A stretch of 64,000 nucleotides of DNA, from contig OZ025658.1 in the NCBI GenBank assembly GCA_964019335.1, forward strand, positions 496,001 through 560,000, given 5' to 3'. Below the pieces are notes generated by a model. It had not been told where the DNA came from and ran no database searches. It saw nothing but the letters and a program-made list of their open reading frames with translations. Source of the stretch: Diplonema japonicum (Eukaryota > Euglenozoa > Diplonemea > Diplonemida > Diplonemidae). Of this stretch, positions 53,450 to 63,361 are shown one piece after another. The stretch's first letter is position 1. Every line of letters starts with the position of its first letter. A program made the position numbers and the translations under genes.

Positions 53450-56206
53450 ATGGGAAACGAAAATTTGGAAGTAGGTACCAAGGTTATTTATCGCGGGCAA
53501 GAGGCCGTGGTAATGTACACGGGCCCGCTGCATCACGCTGTAGGGAACTGGGTGGGTGTGCAGTTCGAAGAGAGCGCTGTGGGTCGGAACGACGGGAGCA
53601 CAGGAGGAAAGAAATACTTCGACGGAAAGCACGGAAGCTGCCTGTTTGTCCGCCCGGGGAACCTCGTTGCCGTGAACTCCAAGAAGCACCGCAGCGCGTT
53701 CAACCAATGGCAAGTCTTCGACGCCGCCAACGAAGGGGAGTTCCTCCGGCACCACGAGATTGCACATTCAACAGAAAGCATGATCCGAAAGGAATCAAAA
53801 CAACTGTTTTCAGCAAAAACACGAACACCCATACCCGAACCCCTCGCGAGTGACCAAGGCCCGCATTTTGCAAACCTCAAGGAGGGTAAGATCTCCGAGG
53901 AGGAGATCAACATGATGATCACACACTACAAGTCCGGAAACGGCGCAAATCTCCACCCGTACTACCTCCACCGTATGCTGACTGAGGCCACGAAAATCGT
54001 CACAAAACAGTGCCCAACAGCGGTGTCGAAAATCTCCATCTCGCAAGGCTCCAATCTTGTTGTGTGTGGTGACACCCACGGACAGCTTGAAGATCTTCTT
54101 TGGATTTATTTCAAACACGGAACTCCTTCTGCTGACAATCAATACCTGATGAATGGTGACATTGCGGACAGGGGCAACCAGGCGGTGGAGATATTTAGTA
54201 TTCTCCTTGCGTATAAAATACTCTGCCCCGCAAGCGTTTGGATCAACAAGGGCAACCACGAGGACAACCTCATGAACCTTAGATATGGCTTCCACGGGGA
54301 GCTGAAGGCCAAGTACCCGGCGCAGTACCAGATCCTCTTCAACGCCTTCCAGAAGTTCTTCTACGCGATTCCCTTGGCGACGGTGATCAACAAACAGGTT
54401 TTTGTCGTACACGGCGGCCTGACGAGAAAACAACTCCGGCTTGGTCTACTAGACTCCGTAGACCACAGACGCCCTGTTCCGGACAGTCCGAAGACATCTT
54501 TACACGATATGATTTTTTACGACATGTTATGGAGCGACCCGCAGAGTGTTAATGGGGTTGGTTTGAACTCGCGAGGTGGGGACACCATCTCATTCGGGCC
54601 AGATGTGACGCACAAATTCCTAGCTTTGAACGGGCTGTCGATGATGATCAGATCGCATCAGGTACCCGAAACAGTTGATTCTGCTGGGTTTCCGCGTGGG
54701 TTTCAATGGCATCACCCATTCCCTGCGGACTCTAAGGTGAAGGGTCTCAACGCAAATCAGCCCGGGATGTGCGTGACCGTATTTTCCGCGTCGAACTATG
54801 TTGGAACGAACGCCAACATGGGCGGTGTTGTGATATTCAAAAACGGTGTTGCCGACTTTGAAATCCTGGAACACTACGCGCAGGATGTCGCCTACCTCCA
54901 TGAGGTGGAGAAGGAAACAGAGGACGCCACCGAAATGCTGCGATCCATTGCTAAACACGAAAAGACATCTAGAGAAGCTATGCTCGCCAAGGCAGCGGGA
55001 TTGCTCGAATCCCAAGGCATGGAGGAGCTCAAATCGATGATCGTTCGGAAGAAACAAGAACTCTTCGAGTTTTTCTGGGCCATCGACCAAGACAAAGACC
55101 TCCACCTCAAACCAGAGTTGTGGAAGGAAGGCTGCTCCTACGTCCTCTCCGACGGGCTTCCATGGGACGACATCATGCAAAAGCTTTGTTTAACCGACCC
55201 CACGTCTGGACTGATTCGCTACACATCGTTTCTGCAAAGATTCCAGATCAGATTCAAAAACAAGATGGGTCTTCACGCCGGGTTCAGACGGGCCATCACA
55301 GACCGGTGCTATGAAATGCTTTTGATGGCCGATTTATCAATGAGAGAGACATTTGCCGTTCTGGACAGAAACGATGATGGTTTGGTCTCGTTGAGGGAGT
55401 TTCAAGAGGTTCTTTCTTCGCTTGGAACGGGGTTGACAAAACCACAGCTGCAGGCTTTGATGAAGACAATTGTGGTGCATTCTTGCCACCCGGGGTCGGG
55501 GGGGAAGCTTAAGATCGAGGACTTCCTGGCAAGACTGCAGCTAAAATACTCCTCAACACACGCAAAAATCGCAAATCATGAACAAGATTGGGTCCCAATG
55601 TTCCTCGGCCAGGTTGCAAAGGACATAGTGCAGGCAGTGCAGAAGGAACACACACGAACGGAAGAGATGGTTCTGCAAAGCACCTCTCCAATTGCGTATT
55701 TAACAGAATTCTTCAACAGCCACGATTTAGACAAGAACGGGTATTTGGAACAAACTGAATTTCTGACAGCGTTGAAGAGGCTGCCGTGTTGTGTAGACCT
55801 CGAACCGGAAAAACTGAAATGTCTCGGGGACTACTGTGACGTGGTAGGCAATGGGCGTGTGAACTACCTTGAATTTCTTCATGCGTTTCATGTAGAAGAC
55901 TCCGCGGGCTCCGAGCTGTCGGAAGACATACTGGAACACGTATACCGAATTTTACATTTTGAGTTTACAGGTGCTATGCGACGTGCATTCCACTCCTTCG
56001 AGGAGCCTGATGACCTTGTTACGTCTGAGCAGTTTAAGTCTGTTGTCATGACCATCAACAATTTGTCGGACCCGCCGCCCCTGAGCGAGACACAGATACA
56101 GTGTCTGATAGACACCCTCGACCTGAATGGCGAGGGCAAGCTCGACTACGAAGATTTCCTTTCTTCCTTTGAGATTATAGACGTTGTATTGGATGAAGAA
56201 GGATAA
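53450..56206 (+). CDS. CAP-Gly / PPP-family phosphatase / EF-hand fusion (PPEF-like)
   Basis: A 918-residue, single-exon protein. Residues about 8-75 form a CAP-Gly domain (GNWVGVQFEE, GRNDGST, GKKYFDG, HGSCLFVRPGNLV), which binds tubulin C-terminal tails or EB proteins. A metallophosphatase of the PPP family follows (about 170-510): GDTHGQ (Asp208, His210), GDIADRG (Asp237), KGNHED (Asn269, His270), VHGG, RSHQ, and FSASNY. The usual RGNHE Arg is Lys267. The C-terminus has EF-hands with good loops at 639 (DRNDDGLVSLRE), 759 (DLDKNGYLEQTE) and 891 (DLNGEGKLDYED). The phosphatase plus EF-hand part is PPEF/RdgC-like. The CAP-Gly head suggests a calcium-regulated phosphatase brought to microtubules, which fits its place next to the tubulin gene, but this is inference. 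A 20-nt A run abuts the ATG. Confidence 0.88.
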   Translation: MGNENLEVGTKVIYRGQEAVVMYTGPLHHAVGNWVGVQFEESAVGRNDGSTGGKKYFDGKHGSCLFVRPGNLVAVNSKKHRSAFNQWQVFDAANEGEFLRHHEIAHSTESMIRKESKQLFSAKTRTPIPEPLASDQGPHFANLKEGKISEEEINMMITHYKSGNGANLHPYYLHRMLTEATKIVTKQCPTAVSKISISQGSNLVVCGDTHGQLEDLLWIYFKHGTPSADNQYLMNGDIADRGNQAVEIFSILLAYKILCPASVWINKGNHEDNLMNLRYGFHGELKAKYPAQYQILFNAFQKFFYAIPLATVINKQVFVVHGGLTRKQLRLGLLDSVDHRRPVPDSPKTSLHDMIFYDMLWSDPQSVNGVGLNSRGGDTISFGPDVTHKFLALNGLSMMIRSHQVPETVDSAGFPRGFQWHHPFPADSKVKGLNANQPGMCVTVFSASNYVGTNANMGGVVIFKNGVADFEILEHYAQDVAYLHEVEKETEDATEMLRSIAKHEKTSREAMLAKAAGLLESQGMEELKSMIVRKKQELFEFFWAIDQDKDLHLKPELWKEGCSYVLSDGLPWDDIMQKLCLTDPTSGLIRYTSFLQRFQIRFKNKMGLHAGFRRAITDRCYEMLLMADLSMRETFAVLDRNDDGLVSLREFQEVLSSLGTGLTKPQLQALMKTIVVHSCHPGSGGKLKIEDFLARLQLKYSSTHAKIANHEQDWVPMFLGQVAKDIVQAVQKEHTRTEEMVLQSTSPIAYLTEFFNSHDLDKNGYLEQTEFLTALKRLPCCVDLEPEKLKCLGDYCDVVGNGRVNYLEFLHAFHVEDSAGSELSEDILEHVYRILHFEFTGAMRRAFHSFEEPDDLVTSEQFKSVVMTINNLSDPPPLSETQIQCLIDTLDLNGEGKLDYEDFLSSFEIIDVVLDEEG

Positions 56207-56494
56207 AAAAAAATTATTTTTTTTGACTCTTCCTCCCCACACACCCACGAACGCACTTTTTTTTTTCCTTCCATAATTAACTAAGGGGGGGTGGGGGGGA
56301 GGGTGTTGGCAACGTGTTTTCTTTGGGAGAGAGGGGACGGGGGGGTTTTTTTTTTTGTCCCTACCCTCACTCTCATCTCTTCACAGTTCAAATAATTTTT
56401 TTCTTCTTTATTTTCTTAACTGGGGGGTGGAGGAAAACTGCAACTTCTTCTGATAGGCTTTTATTGTGTTTTTTTCCCTTAAATGTCTCTTTTT

Positions 56495-56532
<38 letters not shown>

Positions 56533-56968
56533 TTTTTCCCTTCCAAATTTCTGCTTGAAACGGGGGGGTAATAAAGTAGATAGAGCAAGAAAAAAAAAAA
56601 AAAAAGTGGGGGAAGGGAAAAGAAAAATTATTTTCAAAATTATTCCCTCCTTCAAAAAAAAAAAGGGAGAGGGGGGAAAGCCGATTTATCTTTCTTTTAA
56701 TTCTAATACACCATAGTATCCAGGGTTAACCCATCGCTAACGGGGGGTTTTTTTTTTTAAAATTACAATCGGGTTTTAAATCGACGTCAATCGGGTGGAG
56801 AGCAGCGGTTTTTAAAGTCTGAAACACCTCAAAACTGCATTCTTTACTCTGAGGTCGGAATACAAACCGGTTTTAACTCTAAATACTATTTTTTTTTCTC
56901 CCCCTTTTTTTTGTGACCCCCCCAAAAAAAAACCTAATCACCAGAGGGGGAACCAAACAAAAAAAAAA
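56207..56968. other. spacer, no gene seen
   Basis: G, T and A runs up to about 56660, then a less repetitive AT-rich part (56700-56900) containing GGGTTAACCC and two ATCGGGT segments. No open frame of note and no RNA was recognised. It ends with an A run before the GST start. Confidence 0.55.
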
Positions 56969-57700
56969 ATGTCCATAATCCTATATGGGGTACCGCTTTC
57001 ACAGCCGTTTAGAGCCTGTGCATGGTTGATGATGATGAAAAAATGCCCGTTTGAGGTCCAGCTAGTGATCCCGGGGGCACCAGGGGATAGAGGTTCACGA
57101 GGTGAGAAATATTTGAAAACAATGCCGACAGGAATGGTGCCCGCTCTACAGGATGGCAACAAAGTGGTGGGGGAAAGCCACGCCATTCTAACATATCTTT
57201 GTGAGAAGAACGGGTGGAGCGACATGTTCCCAAGCGAGGCAGGGGAGAAGGCCAGCATCAACGAGATCTTGTTCTGGCATCAGAGAACTCTACGGGAGGC
57301 CAGTGTTCGTCTTTTCGCCAAACACGTCAGGAAGGACAGGGTTCTGTCACCAGAATACATTGCAGAGGGTGTTGACACCGTCACCATGGCCCTTTACACC
57401 ATCGAGACCGGGTATCTCAAGAGCACCCCTTACCTTAATTCCAACCGACTGACTATTGCGGATCTCAGTGCTTATACGGAACTCGGTCAGCTTTACCTCA
57501 CAAACTTGTTTGATTTCACGCCCTTCCCCAAGGTTAGAGACTGGCTCGAGAGAATGTCGGAGGTGCCGTGTCACGACGTTGCCTTCAAAGGGGTCATGAT
57601 GTTCGGCGACCTGCGCAAGAACACTGTCACCACCGAGCTGCTGCGTACTGCCAACAAGACGAACCTGAAGCTCATAAACGAGACGGTTGCCAAGCTTTGA
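56969..57700 (+). CDS. glutathione S-transferase, theta-like
   Basis: Cytosolic enzyme that conjugates glutathione to electrophiles; 243 residues, single exon. The N-terminal thioredoxin-like domain (about 1-82) has LYGVPLSQPFRAC with a Ser in the theta-type catalytic region, the cis-proline loop GMVPALQDG, and the glutathione-binding ESHAILTYLCEK. The helical C-terminal domain (about 95-225) contains the conserved LTIADLSAYTELGQL N-capping region and FPKVRDWLERM. The length and both domains are complete, so it is likely active. The ATG follows directly on an A-rich run. Confidence 0.92.
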   Translation: MSIILYGVPLSQPFRACAWLMMMKKCPFEVQLVIPGAPGDRGSRGEKYLKTMPTGMVPALQDGNKVVGESHAILTYLCEKNGWSDMFPSEAGEKASINEILFWHQRTLREASVRLFAKHVRKDRVLSPEYIAEGVDTVTMALYTIETGYLKSTPYLNSNRLTIADLSAYTELGQLYLTNLFDFTPFPKVRDWLERMSEVPCHDVAFKGVMMFGDLRKNTVTTELLRTANKTNLKLINETVAKL

Positions 57701-57770
57701 AAGAAAAAAAAAAAAAAAGAAAGAAAAAATATAAAAAAAAAAGAATACACAATTCTTTTTTGTTTCATGG

Positions 57771-57810
57771 AGCGCCACCAACACACCGGCCTCCTTTCTC
57801 TCTTATATTT
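57771..57810. repeat. short dispersed motif shared with the 38.5 kb island
   Basis: AGCGCCACCAACACACCGGC, then CTCCTTTCTCTCTTATAT, closely matches GGCGCCGCCAACACCGGC, then CTCCTTTAACTCATATAT at about 38523-38558. It lies in the 3' flank of the GST gene. The function is unknown; it could be a dispersed repeat end or a processing element. Confidence 0.4.
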
Positions 57811-57839
57811 TTTATGTTTTTGAACCCCCTCCCCCTAAC

Positions 57840-57871
<32 letters not shown>

Positions 57872-57943
57872 TTGAACCCCCAATTTTGCTACACGAAAGA
57901 GAAAAAAAATCTAAAAAAGGAGAAGGGAGGCGTGGGAGAAGAA

Positions 57944-58207
57944 ATGGCAGACCTAGAGGTAAGCCGGTATTCCATGCAAACCGGCAGCGGCACGCTGAGC
58001 AAGCGATACTACGAAGGCGGGCAAGAGTTCGAGCTAGACTACGACCCAAAGGACCCAAGCAACTGGGAGAGAAAGGTGTGGTTTTCTCTCCCGGGCGGCG
58101 GAGCCAGAGAAGTAACAATCGGTGAGCTGATGGGCACCGGCGCATTGGAAGGAAGCGAGACAGACGGCACAGAAGAAACAGAAGAAGAAGAGGAGGAAGA
58201 AGACGAA

Positions 58208-58239
<32 letters not shown>

Positions 58240-61200
58240 GGAGGAGGAGGAAGAAGAAAACCCGATCACAGGAGCAGCGTTGCTGGAGGCCTCCGGCCAC
58301 CACACAAAACAAGAAAAACCACCCCCCGAACCCGTCAAGGAACCCAAACCCGTCAAGGAACCCAAACCAGCGATGAAAAAAGCACATAACCCTGCAAAGG
58401 AGAAGCACCTCGACCTCACCCTAAAGCCTGTCAAAAGTGGAAAGGAAGCCACCATCAAGGTGTACACAACATCGAAAGCAGAGGACATCGACAACTACGT
58501 AGTCGAAGCTTTAAAGCTGGACGACACGTCGGAGCTCATGCTCTTCACGGAAGAAGGTCACGTTGTCACGTCGCTTACCTTTGCATTCGTGGAGACCACT
58601 GAGTGCGTTTGGTACTCCGTGGACCCCGCTCCAGAGGTCCTTTATGTCGTTTCCGAGGAGGTCCCGCAGTTGACAGGGATTTACAATCTATCGCACTCGA
58701 AAAAAACACATTCTCTTCCAACATGGAACGGTGAAAACGGGTACGGGGTGGTGGCAACGACGCAGCAAGGCATCTGGCAAATCGGAGGCACGCACACAGG
58801 GTTTAAAATATCGTGCAGCGAACCCCACAAGGGGACGATGCCGGACAAGGTCAAATCCGGTTGGGTGTTCGCGGACCCGATGGTGGTACCTGACCGACAG
58901 AACACCCTGGCTAAGTTTACGAAAATATCCCGTTTGAGCGATCAATGGAAAAAATGGCGGTCCGACGCACAGATCCGCTTGCGCAGCATCGGTACGGGCT
59001 TCGCATCTTCCTACGGCACGAAACCCTCCACACAGCTAGCAGAGTTCCAAAAGCAAAAAGAACGCGGTGAAACCGGACCACGAAAATGCGTCCCTCTCCG
59101 AAACCACTCTGTCTTGCCGAAACACCAACAGTTCGCGCCGTACCCTGTCGAGCACACAGCGTCCTGCACTGTCGCGGATGAAAAGCTCATGGTGTTCGGC
59201 GGGTGTCGGGGTTCAACTGAGGAGAACGAAATGTACCAACTCCGCGGGTCCACACTTGAGTGGCGGCGGGTAGAAGCTGCAACCGGTCCCATCACAGGAA
59301 AGAGCCAATCCCCATTGGGCCGCCACGGCCACTCTTTGAACACCCTGAAAAACAAGAAAATATTCGTAGTCGGTGGGATAGGCACCGGAGGGGTTGGTTC
59401 GGAAATGCCTGACAACCCGTCCGCCGTCGAGCTCACTGCAGGGATGCTGCATCAAATCCCCGAGCTTGAGGACGCACCGCATCCACCTAACCTTCATACG
59501 GCACACGACACGTGGGGCCCGCTTGCCGACGCTGGGTTCCCTTTGGACTCATCAGAGACATTGAACTTCGCAACGCTTACAAAGCTCGGCCGCTCCATCC
59601 TGTCGCCCATTAAGAACTCCGGGTTTGTCCGGAACTGCTACAGGATGGACGTGGCAACAGGGGCGTGGAAGCTGGTGCTGACCGACGCGTCTGTTCTGGT
59701 CGCGTACCACGCCAGCGTCACACATGGACATGAACTGTATTTATTCGGCGGTGTCGGAGCCAGCCGCCGTGTGACCAACGCCATGAAGGTTCTAGATCTA
59801 GGCGTGCGGTGTAGGTACTGTAAACGGCAAGGCTCGCACCAAGTTCCCGGTGTCGAGCGTCGCAGAGCCGGACCGAAGGGGAAGTTCGCTACATTCGAAG
59901 GTTTCATCAAAAAGTACGGTGAAGCCCACGCGGAGGGGATGTGGGACGAGGCCGACATCGAACCAACCCCAACATCCGCAAGCGACGCACGACCCCCTAA
60001 AAACGGCCCGCTTGCGTGGGTTTGCGAAACACACCTCCACCAGTACCACAACGGGACTTACTTCCGACGAAGGGTTGGGCAGTATTTCTGGCGGACCGTG
60101 GAACAGATGGGCGAGGTGCCCTGCCCGAGGTACTCCCACACGATGCTGTCCTTCAACAATGAACTAATCGTCTTCGGCGGGCTTGGGGGAAATGTGACCC
60201 AGGACGAATCAGCATTCCTCCCGCCAGCCGTCTACTCATACTGTCTTGTCAGGGAAAGCTGGTCGGTCCTTGAAACGAATTCAGGTCCGTCGCCTCGTTA
60301 CGGCCACACTGCAACGCTTGCTGGATCGGACATGCTTGTCACAGGAGGATGCGTTGGGCAGCTTCCGGGGTCAATATCTGGACAACTGTCAAACGAAGTG
60401 TGGTCGTTGAACCTTTACAAACAAGTTTGGAGGAAAATTGTGATTCACAATGTACCCCGACTGAAGTACCACAGTGCGGCCGTGCTTCCCGCCGTGGAAG
60501 GTGTCAGTGGGCATGCGTTGGTTCTCTTTGGCGGTTGGCACCAGGAACTCGACACTTGGCATATTGGCGACGATATACGCGGCGACACAATGGAGGAGTA
60601 CAACGTTATGAAAATACCCGAATCAGACGAAGCTTATGAAGGTTCGCTGATCGGCCCCGTTGTGAAAGGTACGCAAGGTTGGTACTGCCCCTTCCGCCCG
60701 AAAGACTGCAAGGAACAACGCAAAAAAGGCCCTCTTCCACCCGGCATCCCACCCGGCTTAATGAAATCGAACAAATCCCAAGCGGGCCGCCCGGTTCTGT
60801 CGGATGCGCAATGGTTGGGCCCGCTTCAAACCGTTTTGAAACCAAGCTTTAGAACGGAAGAAGGCGAAGGTTGCAACAGGCGGATCATAATAGTAGGCGA
60901 CACGCGAAATGTAGTAGGAGACAGCCCGGGTGTGTTTGAAGGCACGCAAAACAATATTTCAAAAGAAGCAGCACCGCGAAAGGCGAAACGTTTAGACGGC
61001 CGTCTCGAACCAGCGTATTTCTTCGGCGCGAAAAAGGGCAGCGAAGAACGAACGGTGGTCCTCGAACATCTCATCACAAACAACACATGGGTGATACCTC
61101 TCCTCCCGCCTCTAAAAGAAGAGAGGAAAGACGATGACGCGGACAGAGAACCTCCCCCGATGCCCGAAAACGTCGAAAAACGTATTAAAAGACTGTACGG

Positions 61201-62779
61201 CAAGAAGCTAATCACGGAAAACAAGGTAGCCGCTATGCGAACGACGCTCTTTAAAAGAAGCATGGCGGAGTCGGAACCGAAAATCTACACGACGGTGAAA
61301 ATGCTTGAGTCAATCGATGCTGCTGTTAAAAACGTACAAGAAGTCGTGGCTTCGCTTGGAGAAGTTCCTGATGGTGCAGCCCTGTCCGGGGCACCAACGA
61401 AAAAACTCAAAGAACTTGCAAAGGAAGTCTCTGTAACGGTGGGAAAGATGGATGTCGATCCTCTTCTGAAAAAATGCGAGTCCGCACTTGAAAAACACGA
61501 CAGGGACGTCGCGAAGAACAAAGCGTTCATGATTCTAGACAAACCCGCACCTCCGAAGACCCCGTTGCTCCCTGTATGGCTTCTCCAAGACCAGATCGCG
61601 AACGCGAAGCAAGTTCTGACAACGTACCACACCTACGCAAAGGACGCTGTTCCGAAATCAGAGGCGTACATGGGGTATCGTTCTCTGTACGGGGAAGTAC
61701 TCGAGTCTTTGAAGGAACTAACAAAACTGCTCGGGGAGAAGGTGCAGCGCAGCGAAGAAGCAGCAGGGAAATGGTTGAAACTGGTCTCCGACAAACGCAC
61801 GCTTCGTCGAATGGACGCAGAAAAACTCCGTGACCTACAAGCCAAGCGTGCCCACGATGAGTACCTCAAAAAAATGAAACAAACCCGCGAGAAAAACATG
61901 GCCGCTGTGGCTGAAATGCGTTCCGTTCCTGAAACACGTTCAAAATCTCTTTTAAACCTCGCGATCCACGGGGTGTTCATGTCGAGACTCCTCGCCGCAG
62001 GGGGCACCATGCCCGACAAGATTTTAGTGAAGTCGCACGTCGTCGAGGCCAGCGGGTTGTACGTGAAGCAAACCGGGCAGAGCAACGCCACCCCGTACAA
62101 ACGAGGCGTTGAAAAAACATTTTGGCAGTCTGTTAAAAACGAGTTCGTCCTCGCGCAAACACTGGGAAAACGGTGGGCCGTCGGACGCCCTGGGGAAGAC
62201 CCAATCCACTGCACGCAAGAAAACGCTTTCGGACCACCCGTCCTCTACGCATGGCACAGCGGTGTGGAAGAAGAATGGGTACCTGACACAGGTGTTCAGG
62301 TGAGAGCCGTGTGTTCCGACAAAAAACCCGCCAGAAAACACAAAAAACCCGAAATAATGATGCCGCCTGTGGTACCTATTGTAAGAGAAGGCTGGGCACT
62401 GCCTTTCTCAGTTGGCGACAAGGTGTCCTGCTTGAAGCAGATTCAGTTCTCATCAGGCGGCTCGGTCATCCCAGGCGATCTGGGCGAGGTTACCGCTGTA
62501 CCAGGATTTTGCTCGGACTCTCCTTGCCAGGTGTTCATCAATGGTTACACTTTTTCTGCGCTGGATGGAGATGTGGCAGCGGTCCCTGTTCCAGAGGTTG
62601 TGCGGCAGAAGCCCCCAGTGACTGTGCGGGCACCATCAGTACACAGGAAGGTTCTTACCACGATACCTGTTGTCCAACCTAACCCGGTCGCTGCGATGAG
62701 AACAACCAAAAAAAAAAAACTCACTGCGGGGCAGCTTGAAATTGAACGGGCTAGACACGCAAACACTAGAAGACGTTAG
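57944..62779 (+). CDS. giant kelch-repeat protein with acidic N-terminal region
   Basis: 1611 residues from ATG 57944 (the frame extends upstream only via TTG through A-rich leader). Parts in order: a short globular start; an almost pure Glu run (about 77-105) followed by Pro/Lys linkers; a segment at about 165-230 that might be a ubiquitin-like fold (weak); and a kelch beta-propeller at about 400-870 (KLMVFGG, RHGHSLN...KIFVVGG, YHASV...LYLFGG, PRYSHTM...LIVFGG, PRYGHTA...MLVTGG, YHSAAV...LVLFGG). The propeller carries a Cys/His insertion (CRYCKRQGSH about 622 and CETHLHQYH about 692) that may bind zinc. A long charged helical region follows (about 1060-1380), and then an SH3/KOW-like end (about 1480-1550) with a Lys/Arg tail. 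It may be a scaffold. A perfect-looking donor GAG|GTAAGC at 57959 is ignored because the frame stays open and coding beyond it. Confidence 0.8.
58172..58260 (+). repeat. GAA/GAG polyglutamate tract in the kelch gene
   Basis: About 30 consecutive acidic codons, nearly all GAA or GAG with two GAC/GAT-type interruptions. The antisense strand reads as poly-Ser or poly-Phe, which explains the false antisense frames there. Confidence 0.85.
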
Positions 62780-62957
62780 ATGGGGATCTTTTTTTCTCTT
62801 TTTTATTTTAGGAAAAAAAAAAAAATTAGCTAACTAGATGATAGAAAAAAATATATTTTTACCTTTCCCCCCCCCTTTTTTTTTGTTGCTCCCTCTTCTA
62901 TATTTCCCTCTTAGGCTGGTGAACAGAGAGAAAGAGGAAGGGAAAAAAAAATTAAAA

Positions 62958-63324
62958 ATGTCGAGCCATAGCATATCATTGTCACCGGCAAGTTTTGGGA
63001 AGATGTACCTGCATTGTTTCAAGTACGCGTCGAGGGCTGTTAGCGGGCTTCTGGTTGGGAAGTCAGTGGGGGGGGTGGTGTACGTAGCTGATGTGCTTCC
63101 ACTGTTCCACACCTACACCCAGCTTTGCCCGATGGTGGAGGTGGGGATTGCACACGCGCAGGAATGGGCCAAGGACAACGGAATGCGGGTGGTATGTGAG
63201 AAAAAAAAAAAGAAAAAAAAAGGAAAAAAAAAAAGGTTGGTTACTATGCCGCGTCTGCTGGTCTCGATGACCGGCCAGCGCCAACCAAATTCACTGAAAA
63301 TGTTATGAAGAGGTACTTATAATG

Positions 63325-63361
<37 letters not shown>

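Noticed and set aside
57959..57964. textbook splice donor GAG|GTAAGC near the start of the kelch gene
   Set aside because: The frame downstream remains open with a folded-looking sequence and normal coding composition, and the site does not fit the GTAT donor pattern of this window.
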